From the NCBI RefSeq assembly GCF_014203665.1, contig NZ_JACHJN010000009.1, forward strand, positions 124,001 through 188,000: a stretch of DNA of 64,000 nucleotides, in the 5' to 3' direction. Position 1 is the first letter of the stretch; every line of letters begins with the position of its first letter. The DNA is from Saccharothrix tamanrassetensis (GTDB lineage: Bacteria; Actinomycetota; Actinomycetes; Mycobacteriales; Pseudonocardiaceae). Positions 15,797-22,175 of this stretch are shown piece by piece. A program made the translations under genes and the position numbers. The notes under the pieces are model-generated. The model saw only the letters and a program-made list of their open reading frames with translations. It did no database searches and was not told the origin of the DNA.

Positions 15797-16504
15797 GTGC
15801 CACCGGAACTCGTCGCCCACCGCGGGGCCTCCCACGCCCGTCCCGAACACACCCTCGCCGCCTACGAGTTGGCGATCGCCCAAGGCGCGGACGGGGTGGA
15901 GTGCGACGTCCGGCTGACCAGGGACGGGCACCTGGTGTGCGTCCACGACCGCACCATCGACCGGACCAGCGGCGGCAGCGGGGTGGTCAGCGCGATGACG
16001 CTGGACGAGCTGCGCCGGCACGACTTCGGCACCTGGCACGGCGGGGAGCCCGCGCCGGTGCTCACCTTCGACGAGCTGCTGGGGCTGGTCGCGGACAGCG
16101 GCGTGCGGCTGTTCGCGGAGACCAAGCACCCGGTGCGGTACCGGGGCGAGGTGGAGCGGAAGGTCGCCGAGGCGCTGGACGGTCACCGGGTGGACGCGGT
16201 GATGATGTCGTTCTCGGTGGCGGCGGTCCGGCGGTTCAAGGCGCTGCGGCCGGACGTGCCCACCGTGCTGCTGTTCGGCCGGGCCTGGCCGCAGCGGCTG
16301 CCGCCGTTCGCGGACATCGCCGGGCCGGGCGTGCACCTGCTCAGGCGGTACCCCGCGCGCGGGGCGGGCAGCTACTGCTGGACGGTCGACGAGGCCGATG
16401 ACATCGCGTTGTGCGTCGAACGCGGTGTGCGGTTCCTCGCCACCAACAACCCGGCGCAGACGCGCGGCGTGCTGGGGGCTAACTTGACGCCCGACCAGCT
16501 CTGA
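15797..16504 (+). CDS. Glycerophosphodiester phosphodiesterase (cytoplasmic type)
   Basis: A 235-residue GDPD from GTG 15797, with LVAHRGASHARPEHTLAAYE (catalytic His and substrate loop), ECDVRLTRDGHLVCVHD (metal ligands, second His) and FAETKHP. It lacks a signal peptide, unlike the paralogue at 13371, so it probably recycles intracellular glycerophosphodiesters. Longer starts back to 15680 would overlap the P450 gene and add non-conserved sequence. Only 16 bases separate it from the SEC-C gene, which suggests co-transcription. Confidence 0.9.
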   Translation: MPPELVAHRGASHARPEHTLAAYELAIAQGADGVECDVRLTRDGHLVCVHDRTIDRTSGGSGVVSAMTLDELRRHDFGTWHGGEPAPVLTFDELLGLVADSGVRLFAETKHPVRYRGEVERKVAEALDGHRVDAVMMSFSVAAVRRFKALRPDVPTVLLFGRAWPQRLPPFADIAGPGVHLLRRYPARGAGSYCWTVDEADDIALCVERGVRFLATNNPAQTRGVLGANLTPDQL

Positions 16505-16520
16505 CCCGAAGGAGGCGGCG

Positions 16521-17465
16521 GTGGCGAAGCGGACGGCCGTGAAGAGCAAGCCCGCCGACGGCATCAACCCGCGCCAGCCGTGCCCGTGTGGCTCCGGCAA
16601 GCGCTACAAGGCCTGCCACGGCGGGGCCGGTGGTGCCGCGGACGTCATCGTGGCCCGCCCGTTCCAGGGGCTCGCCGCCGAGACCGAACTGATCGCGCTG
16701 CGCGAGTTCGTGCCGTCGGCGACGGTGCGGCTGCCGTTGCAGGACGCCCCGCGCGAGGTCGTGCTGGCCTCGGTGCTGCCGATGGCCGCCGCCGCGCTGA
16801 TCCGGGCGGACGGCACCGCGTTCGTCGGGCTCCAGGTGCAGACACGTTCGGGTGATCTGAGCCGGGACCTGGCCCGGGCGGTGCGGTGGGCGCTGACCGC
16901 CGAGACCGGGGACGCGCTGCCCGTGGTGGGCCCGGACGACGGTGCCGAACCCGGCCGGCTCCAGGACCTGCTGGACGTGGACGCGGTGGTCGAGCCGGAG
17001 CTGCACACCGACTTCGCGTGGTGGATGCCGCCGGACGACGAGCCGACCGGCGACGTCGCCCTGTCGCTGGAGCGGGCGAACGCCGCGATCCTGCCGACCG
17101 AGCGGGTGGCCGCGCCGGGCGTGCGCGCCGCGTACTGGGTGGACGCCGGCGACAAGGCGCACCTGCGCTGGGTCCGGCCCGAGCCCGAGGAGCAGCTGCT
17201 GGCCGCGCTCGCCCGGCTGTCCGTGCGCGGTGAGCTGGACCTGGGCGAGGGCTCCCGGTACGCCGGGTCGTTCCGGGCGCACGGCCTGCTGGTGCCGGTG
17301 TGGGACCTGGACCGGGAACTGCACTCCAGCGAGTGGGCCGGCCCGGCGGAAGCCCTGGGCAAGCGTTTGCAGGAGGCGTTGAGCAGCCTGGACGCCGAGC
17401 AGCTGACCGAGGCCGAGCGGCGGGCCCGGGACGGGCTGCGGGGGCGGCAGATCACCCTGAGGTGA
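16521..17465 (+). CDS. DUF5926 protein with SEC-C zinc motif
   Basis: A 314-residue protein with an N-terminal SEC-C zinc-binding motif CPCGSGKRYKACHG (about 21-34), the element that ends SecA proteins and occurs in many accessory proteins, followed by a DUF5926 domain. The GTG start has a strong AAGGAGG ribosome site. DUF5926 proteins are conserved in Actinobacteria, with function unknown; a role around the ribosome or Sec machinery is a guess from the zinc motif. A DnaA-box cluster starts one base after its stop codon region. Confidence 0.87.
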   Translation: MAKRTAVKSKPADGINPRQPCPCGSGKRYKACHGGAGGAADVIVARPFQGLAAETELIALREFVPSATVRLPLQDAPREVVLASVLPMAAAALIRADGTAFVGLQVQTRSGDLSRDLARAVRWALTAETGDALPVVGPDDGAEPGRLQDLLDVDAVVEPELHTDFAWWMPPDDEPTGDVALSLERANAAILPTERVAAPGVRAAYWVDAGDKAHLRWVRPEPEEQLLAALARLSVRGELDLGEGSRYAGSFRAHGLLVPVWDLDRELHSSEWAGPAEALGKRLQEALSSLDAEQLTEAERRARDGLRGRQITLR

Positions 17466-17466
17466 G

Positions 17467-17512
17467 TTGTCCACAGGTATTCCTGTGGTTGTCCACAGGC
17501 TGCTGTGGACAA
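17467..17512. promoter_or_regulatory. Cluster of three DnaA boxes
   Basis: TTGTCCACAGG occurs at 17467-17477 and 17489-17499, and the reverse complement TGTGGACAA at 17504-17512. All three match the high-GC actinobacterial DnaA box TTGTCCACA exactly. Boxes two and three form a perfect 10-base inverted repeat with a 4-base loop. A second cluster lies at 50420. Confidence 0.65.
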
Positions 17513-17531
17513 GTCCGGAGAAGGTGGATGG

Positions 17532-17858
17532 ATGCTGCTGCGGATCGCGTCACGGGAAGAGTGGGCACGCGCCCGGGACTCGGGCGCGATCCCGCTCGAC
17601 CCGGACGGCTTCGTGCACTGCTCGGACCCGGGCACCGTGCACCTGCCCGCGAACCGGCTGTACCGCGGCCGGCACGACCTGGTGCTGCTGATGATCGACC
17701 CCGAGGGGCTTCCCGTGCTGTGGGAGCCGGGCGACGGTGACGAGGCCGGCCCGTGGTTCCCGCACGTCTACGGGCCGGTGCCGGCCGACGCGGTGGTCGG
17801 CGTGCAGGAGTTCACGCCGGACACCGACGGGGAGTTCCGGCCGTTGCCCGTTTTGTGA
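17532..17858 (+). CDS. DUF952 family protein
   Basis: A 108-residue single-domain DUF952 protein: MLLRIASREEWARARDSG at the start, then FVHCSDPGTVHLPANRLYRG and WEPGDGDEAGPWFPHVYGP, which are the family's conserved blocks. The biochemical role is unknown; similar folds bind nucleotides or sugars. ATG 17532 is preferred because GGAGAAGG lies 7 bases upstream; a GTG at 17505 falls within the third DnaA box. A perfect hairpin follows the stop codon. Confidence 0.87.
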   Translation: MLLRIASREEWARARDSGAIPLDPDGFVHCSDPGTVHLPANRLYRGRHDLVLLMIDPEGLPVLWEPGDGDEAGPWFPHVYGPVPADAVVGVQEFTPDTDGEFRPLPVL

Positions 17859-17860
17859 CC

Positions 17861-17888
17861 TGAGGAGGGCAACCTGCCGCCCTCCTCA
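17861..17888. terminator. Terminator hairpin
   Basis: TGAGGAGGGC, loop AACCTGCC, GCCCTCCTCA: a perfect 10-base stem directly after the DUF952 stop codon, without a T tract, as is usual in actinomycetes. Confidence 0.75.
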
Positions 17889-17939
17889 AGCGTGAACCCA
17901 CCGACGGCGTACGGGGAGGTCGTCGGAAAGGGGAGCGAG

Positions 17940-18479
17940 GTGACGGCGGTCCTGCCGGCCGACCGGGCACGGGCTCAGGCCGACTTCGGGGAGTTCGTCC
18001 GGATGTCGCTGCCCGGTCTGCTGCGGTACGGGCACGCGCTCACCGGCAACCCGCACGACGCGGCCGACCTGGTCCAGTCCGTCCTGGAGAAGGTCGGCGC
18101 GCGGTGGGGTCCGCTGCTGCGCAAGGACGTCGAACCGATCGCGTACGCGCGGCGGGCGATGGCCAACGCGCACATCAGCCGGTGGCGGCGGCACCGCCGG
18201 GAGCACCTCGTCGCCGACCTCCCCGACGTCGTCGCGAGCGCCGGCGTGGACCGGCTCGACCACGAGCCGCTGTGGCAGGCCCTGCGCGAGCTGCCGCCGC
18301 GGCAGCGCGCGGTGGTCGTGCTGCGCTTCTACGAGGGGCTGTCCGAGCAGGAGATCGCGGACTCGCTCGGCATCTCGCCCGGCACGGTGAAGAGCCAGAA
18401 CAGCAAGGCGATGGCCTCGCTGCGGCGACGGCTGGGCGAGCCCGGGAGCGAGGGAGGTGAGTCGGGTGGAGCTGGATGA
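17940..18479 (+). CDS. SigE-family ECF RNA polymerase sigma factor
   Basis: A 179-residue sigma factor with region 2 (GEFVRMSLPGLLRYGHALTG, then DAADLVQSVLEKVGARWGPL) and region 4 (LPPRQRAVVVLRFYEGLSEQ, then LGISPGTVKSQNSKAMASLR). It belongs to the same ECF group as the factor at 11832. GTG 17940 is chosen because GGGGAG stands 5-6 bases upstream; GTG 17892 would add residues that overlap the terminator flank. The following gene overlaps its end and encodes a one-helix membrane protein, the usual anti-sigma arrangement. Confidence 0.9.
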   Translation: MTAVLPADRARAQADFGEFVRMSLPGLLRYGHALTGNPHDAADLVQSVLEKVGARWGPLLRKDVEPIAYARRAMANAHISRWRRHRREHLVADLPDVVASAGVDRLDHEPLWQALRELPPRQRAVVVLRFYEGLSEQEIADSLGISPGTVKSQNSKAMASLRRRLGEPGSEGGESGGAG

Positions 18480-19110
18480 GCGGTTGCGGGAGCTGTTCCA
18501 GGACGATCGCCTCGATCTCCCGGTCCGGCCCGGTGCGGAGCACGTGATCGTGGTCGGGGCGCGGCGTCGGCGGCGGGCCCGGGTCGCGGTGGCCGGTGCG
18601 CTGGCCGGGGTGGTGGTGCTCGGCGGTGCCTTCGGTGCGGCCGGGCTGCGCGACCTCGGGGGCACGACCGTGGGCGCTCCACCGGGCGTGGAGACGATGA
18701 CGGTCACCGTGCCGGCCCGGGCGTTGGAACCGCCGGCGTACGCCAACTTCCGGCTGGGGATGACCGACGCCGAGGCCCGCGCCACCAAAGCGTTGCTGCT
18801 GCCGGGGCGTGAAGGCGTGTGCACCGCCTACTCGACGTCGGTGGACAGCGGGGACGCCGTCGTCGTGTCCCGCCGGCACGGGGTGGTGCGCATCTCGCTG
18901 CCGCCGAAAGGCGTCACGCCGTCGGGCGTGGGGGACGGGGCTTCGCTGGAAGGGGTGCGCGAGGCGTACCCGTCGGTGTCCGTCCAGGGGGACCGGGCCC
19001 ACGTGGCCATGGCCCCGGAGTGGCGGTACGTGTTCCTGCTGGACCAGGGGAAGGTGTCCGCCACGCGGATCGAGCGGGTGGGCAGCGAGTGCGATCTGGG
19101 GGGCTCGTGA
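18466..19110 (+). CDS. Putative anti-sigma factor with external LGMT-type domain
   Basis: A 214-residue protein overlapping the sigma gene. The N terminus is short and acidic (VELDERLRELFQDDRLDLP), followed by a basic patch RRRRRAR, one membrane helix (about 39-61) and an external domain of about 145 residues with two cysteines. The segment FRLGMTDAEARATKALLLPG in that domain closely resembles VRLGMTTAELQRTGEVGEV in the lipoprotein encoded next, so the two external parts are homologous. GTG 18466 has GGGAGG 8 bases upstream; GTG 18457 is an alternative. The anti-sigma role is inferred from context and topology. Confidence 0.75.
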   Translation: MELDERLRELFQDDRLDLPVRPGAEHVIVVGARRRRRARVAVAGALAGVVVLGGAFGAAGLRDLGGTTVGAPPGVETMTVTVPARALEPPAYANFRLGMTDAEARATKALLLPGREGVCTAYSTSVDSGDAVVVSRRHGVVRISLPPKGVTPSGVGDGASLEGVREAYPSVSVQGDRAHVAMAPEWRYVFLLDQGKVSATRIERVGSECDLGGS

Positions 19111-19631
19111 GGGCGTTGGTGTCGGCGGCCTGCTCGGTGCTGTCGGCCGGGCTGTTGGCCGGGTGCGCGTCGGCGGAGGTGGTGGAGAACCGGCCGCGCG
19201 GGGCCGCGTCCACGGTGGTGCAGACGGTCGTGGTGGACGACGTGCCCGTGCTGCGGCCCGAGGGGTTCGGCGCGGTCCGGCTGGGCATGACCACGGCGGA
19301 ACTGCAGCGGACCGGGGAGGTCGGGGAGGTCGCCGACATGCCCGAGGCGTCCTGCGTGATGCACGAGTTGAAGCGCGCCAAGGGCTGGGTCGGGGTGGAC
19401 GCCGGCGTGGCCGTCGAAATCTGGCTGGAAGGCGGGGCGCGGACCGCGGACGGGTTGCGGTTCGGGGATTCCCGGGAGCGGATGCGGGCCGTTTATCCCC
19501 AGGTCGTGATGGACCAGCACGGGTTCACGCTCGCGGCCGGGAGTGACGTGCGCTACTTCTTCTACTTCGTGAGCGCCGGTGACACGTTGACCGGCATGGG
19601 AATCAACCGGCCGACCACCGGGTGTCGGTGA
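19107..19631 (+). CDS. Lipoprotein homologous to the anti-sigma external domain
   Basis: A 174-residue lipoprotein whose GTG overlaps the previous stop codon (GTGA). The signal peptide ends in the lipobox LLAGC (Cys at about residue 19). The mature part contains VRLGMTTAELQRTGEVGEV and two further cysteines, and mirrors the outer domain of the preceding membrane protein, including a Gly-containing GLRFGDSRERMRAVYP block like DGASLEGVREAYP. It may compete or pair with that domain and so transmit an envelope signal to the sigma factor. No enzymatic motif is visible. Confidence 0.75.
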   Translation: MRALVSAACSVLSAGLLAGCASAEVVENRPRGAASTVVQTVVVDDVPVLRPEGFGAVRLGMTTAELQRTGEVGEVADMPEASCVMHELKRAKGWVGVDAGVAVEIWLEGGARTADGLRFGDSRERMRAVYPQVVMDQHGFTLAAGSDVRYFFYFVSAGDTLTGMGINRPTTGCR

Positions 19632-19647
19632 GCGCGGTCGCGGAAAC

Positions 19648-19685
19648 GGCGCCGGGGCATTCCGCTGCGGAATGTCCCGGCGCCG
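19648..19685. terminator. Bidirectional terminator hairpin
   Basis: GGCGCCGGGGCATTCCGC, then GCGGAATGTCCCGGCGCC form an 18-base near-perfect stem with almost no loop. It separates the convergent lipoprotein and ferritin genes. Confidence 0.85.
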
Positions 19686-19697
19686 TCGCGAAGGTCG

Positions 19698-20255
19698 TCA
19701 GACCGCGCCGCCGGCCACCCTGGGAGCGGTCGGGTCGGCCGTTTCGCCGACCGACTCGCGGGTGAGGAAAGCCTCCACGTGGAACAGGTTGCCGTCCGCC
19801 CGGTCCATCACGGTGAGCAGCGTGCTCATCGCCGAGACCTCCTCCACCTGCTCCTTGAGGAACCACTGGAGGAACTGCTCGCCGAGGTAGTCGCCCTCGT
19901 CGCGGGCGGTCTTGGCGAGCTGAACGACCTGGTCGGTGACCGCCTTCTCCTGCTGGAGCGCCAGCTCCACCGGCTCGCGGGCGGTGCTGAAGTCGTTGCG
20001 CACCTCGTCCACGCCGGGAACGCCCACCTGGAGATCGCTGTCCATCAGGTACTGGATGATCATCATGGCGTGGTTGCGCTCTTCCAGCGCCTGCTGGTAG
20101 AAGTGCGACGCCAGGCGCGGCAGGTCGTTGTGGTCGTACCACACCGCGATGGCCACGTACTGCTGGGACGCGGTGAACTCATTCCGGACCTGGGCCTGGA
20201 GCAGGTCGTGGAACTTCGACGTGCGGGATGAAATCTTCTTCAGGTTCACGGCCAT
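19698..20255 (-). CDS. bfrB: Ferritin (BfrB type)
   Basis: A 185-residue non-heme ferritin close to actinobacterial BfrB. Ferroxidase-centre residues are visible in RNEFTASQQYVAIAVWYD, LEERNHAMMIIQYLMDSD (ExxH) and EQFLQWFLKEQVEEVSAM. Twenty-four subunits would form a shell that oxidises and stores Fe(III). The extra C-terminal tail after FLTRESVGE resembles mycobacterial BfrB. Two IdeR-like iron boxes lie in tandem 37-75 bases upstream, matching the IdeR-activated bfrB promoter of mycobacteria. ATG 20255 lacks a strong ribosome site. Confidence 0.92.
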   Translation of the reverse strand: MAVNLKKISSRTSKFHDLLQAQVRNEFTASQQYVAIAVWYDHNDLPRLASHFYQQALEERNHAMMIIQYLMDSDLQVGVPGVDEVRNDFSTAREPVELALQQEKAVTDQVVQLAKTARDEGDYLGEQFLQWFLKEQVEEVSAMSTLLTVMDRADGNLFHVEAFLTRESVGETADPTAPRVAGGAV

Positions 20256-20291
20256 GCCGGGACATTAACCCAATCCGCCGCCCGATGCATT

Positions 20292-20330
20292 GCAGGTAAG
20301 GCTAATAACGGTATGGCTCGCCTAAGCTTT
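20292..20330 (-). promoter_or_regulatory. Tandem IdeR/DtxR-like iron boxes upstream of ferritin
   Basis: Box one (20292-20310) reads GCAGGTAAGGCTAATAACG on the plus strand; box two (20312-20330) reads AAAGCTTAGGCGAGCCATA on the minus strand. Each matches about 12 of 19 positions of the IdeR consensus, including AGGT.AGGCTAA and TTAGGC cores. They are one base apart, as for a site bound by two IdeR dimers. Confidence 0.6.
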
Positions 20331-20349
20331 GTTCGGTCAGCCTTTCCTA

Positions 20350-21597
20350 TTATTTCAACGCTGCGCGATCGATCGGGCACGACATGCAACGGGGCCCGCC
20401 CCGGCCGGAGCCGAGTTCCGAACCGCTGATCCGCAGCACCTCCACTCCGGCGTCCTCGAGCCGGGCGTTGGTCTCCACGTTGCGCTCGTAGGCGACCACC
20501 AGACCGGGGCCCACGGCGAGCGTGTTGTTCCCGTCGTCCCACTGCTCGCGTTCGGCGGTCACCGCGTCCAGGCCGGTGTCGATGACGCGCAGCTTCTCGA
20601 TGCCCATGGCCTCGGCCGCCGCGTCCAGGAAGGGGGTGCGGTCGTGCACCACGACACCGCCGTCGCCGTCCGAGCGCACCGGGTAGGCGAACAGGTTGTC
20701 GCGCACCGCCGGGTACATCACCACGGCGTCCCGGTCGACCATCGTGCAGACCGTGTCCAGGTGCATGGTGGCGCGTTCCTGGGTGATCGGCACGGCCAGC
20801 ACGGTGTGCGCGAGACCGTCGCGCAGCGCGGAACGGGCGAACGACTCCGCGCCGGCCGGGGTGGTCCGCTCGCCCACGCCGATCGCCAGCACGCCGGGTG
20901 CCAGCAGCAGCACGTCGCCGCCCTCCACCGGGGCCGAGTGGGCACCGTAGGCGCGGCCGGTCTTGCGGAACCTCGGGTGGTAGGCGTAGATCAGGTCGGT
21001 CAGCGCCGTCTCGCGGTCGCGGGCGGGCAGCGCGAGGGACGTGATGGCCACCCGGTCGCCCACCCAGACCGACGAGTCGCGGGTGAACAGCAGGTTGGGC
21101 AGCGGGTCCACGGCGAAGTCGATCGGGTGGTGCATCTTGCGCACCAGGGACGCGCCCTCGGCGGCCGGCAGCTCCTCGAAGGTCATCCCGGTCATCAGCG
21201 CGGTGGCCAGCTGTTCCGGGCTGATCGACGTCAGGTGCGAGCGCAGCGCGTCGGCCAGGTCGATGCCCAGCCGGCGTTCGTTGACCGCGCTGTGGATGCC
21301 CGCGATCCGCGCCCGGTCGTCGTGCAGCGCCGCCACCAGCAGGTCCGACAGCAGCAGGACCTCGGTGCCCCGGCCCCGCAGGACCTCGGCGAACGCGTCG
21401 TGCTCCTCCTGCGCCCGGTCCACCCACGGCACGCCGTCGAACAGCAGCTGGTCGTTGTTGCGGGGCGTCAGCCGCTTGAGCTCGGCGCCGGGCCGGTGCA
21501 GCAGCACCGTGCGCAGCGGGCCTACCTCGCTGTCGACGCGGGGCGCCGGGTTCGGCGTGCCGTCCAAGTGCTCCGTCCGGGCGATGTGCGCAGTCAC
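20350..21597 (-). CDS. arcA: Arginine deiminase
   Basis: A 415-residue arginine deiminase that converts arginine to citrulline and ammonia. The active site is visible: [10 protein letters not shown] with the substrate Asp, GGDVLLL, the catalytic His in MHLDTVCTM, and nucleophile Cys404 in GGPRCMSCP near the C terminus. N-terminal [19 protein letters not shown] is characteristic. The usual partners arcB, arcC and the arginine/ornithine antiporter are absent here, so it may serve acid or nitrogen stress rather than fermentation. GTG 21597 is the start; the gene reads towards ferritin with only 94 bases between them, holding the iron boxes. Confidence 0.94.
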   Translation of the reverse strand: MTAHIARTEHLDGTPNPAPRVDSEVGPLRTVLLHRPGAELKRLTPRNNDQLLFDGVPWVDRAQEEHDAFAEVLRGRGTEVLLLSDLLVAALHDDRARIAGIHSAVNERRLGIDLADALRSHLTSISPEQLATALMTGMTFEELPAAEGASLVRKMHHPIDFAVDPLPNLLFTRDSSVWVGDRVAITSLALPARDRETALTDLIYAYHPRFRKTGRAYGAHSAPVEGGDVLLLAPGVLAIGVGERTTPAGAESFARSALRDGLAHTVLAVPITQERATMHLDTVCTMVDRDAVVMYPAVRDNLFAYPVRSDGDGGVVVHDRTPFLDAAAEAMGIEKLRVIDTGLDAVTAEREQWDDGNNTLAVGPGLVVAYERNVETNARLEDAGVEVLRISGSELGSGRGGPRCMSCPIDRAALK

Positions 21598-21811
21598 GTA
21601 GCCGAGGGTAACCCGACGTCGGCGAATCGTGCAGCTCTGAGTGGCCTACTCCGGTGAAGCTCGATCGTATGAACGGCTGAACGTAGCGAATCGTTAAGTC
21701 TTGTGCGGCTTCCGGGGTGTAAACGTTGCGTGGTCGAGTGGACTGGCGGTGGCATCCGCCGGCGGCCCTTGCGGGGCTTGGGATGATCGTGGCCTACCGG
21801 GGAGGGGTTCC

Positions 21812-22174
21812 TTGTTCCACTTGACGATCGACGCGCCCGGCGGTGCCGCGTCCGCCACGAACATGCTGCTGGAAGAGCTGCTCAGGGGCGCTCGGGTGGA
21901 CGTGCGGCACGCGCCCGCGACGCTGCCCGACGGTGCCAAGAGCGGCACCGGCATGGCGATCTCCGAACTGCTGCTCAACGGCGCGGTGCCCGCCGCGGTG
22001 GCGGCGGCCGTCGCGTCCGTAATCACCGCATTCGTGCAACGGGGCAGCGCGCGCAAGGTGGTGATCAGGTCCGGCGACGAGTCGATCACCGTGCAGGGCG
22101 GCGACGCCCGCACCCAGCGGGCCCTGGTGGAGGACTGGCTGAAGAAGCACGAGTCGCCCGCCGTCGAGGAGTGA
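21812..22174 (+). CDS. EACC1-like effector-associated small protein
   Basis: A 120-residue protein from TTG 21812, with GGGGAGGGG as a strong ribosome site 4 bases upstream. The N-terminal half contains a predicted beta/helix unit, then DGAKSGTGMAISELLLNGAV leading into an Ala/Val-rich probable helix (AVPAAVAAAVASVITAFVQR) and RKVVIRSGDESITVQGGDAR, ending RALVEDWLKKH. This arrangement is that of effector-associated constant component 1, a small protein encoded beside the effectors of NTP-dependent conflict systems. The caspase gene follows after one base, so the pair forms a unit. EACC1 is thought to link effector and sensor; its mechanism is unknown. Confidence 0.75.
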   Translation: MFHLTIDAPGGAASATNMLLEELLRGARVDVRHAPATLPDGAKSGTGMAISELLLNGAVPAAVAAAVASVITAFVQRGSARKVVIRSGDESITVQGGDARTQRALVEDWLKKHESPAVEE

Positions 22175-22175
22175 G

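Noticed and set aside
13371-16504. P450 with two phosphodiesterases as a biosynthetic gene cluster
   Set aside because: No scaffold-forming enzyme, tailoring set or redox partner is nearby.
17489-17512. The inverted repeat read as a terminator for the SEC-C gene
   Set aside because: Stem sequence is exactly two DnaA boxes and no T tract follows; DnaA binding explains it better, though both could hold.
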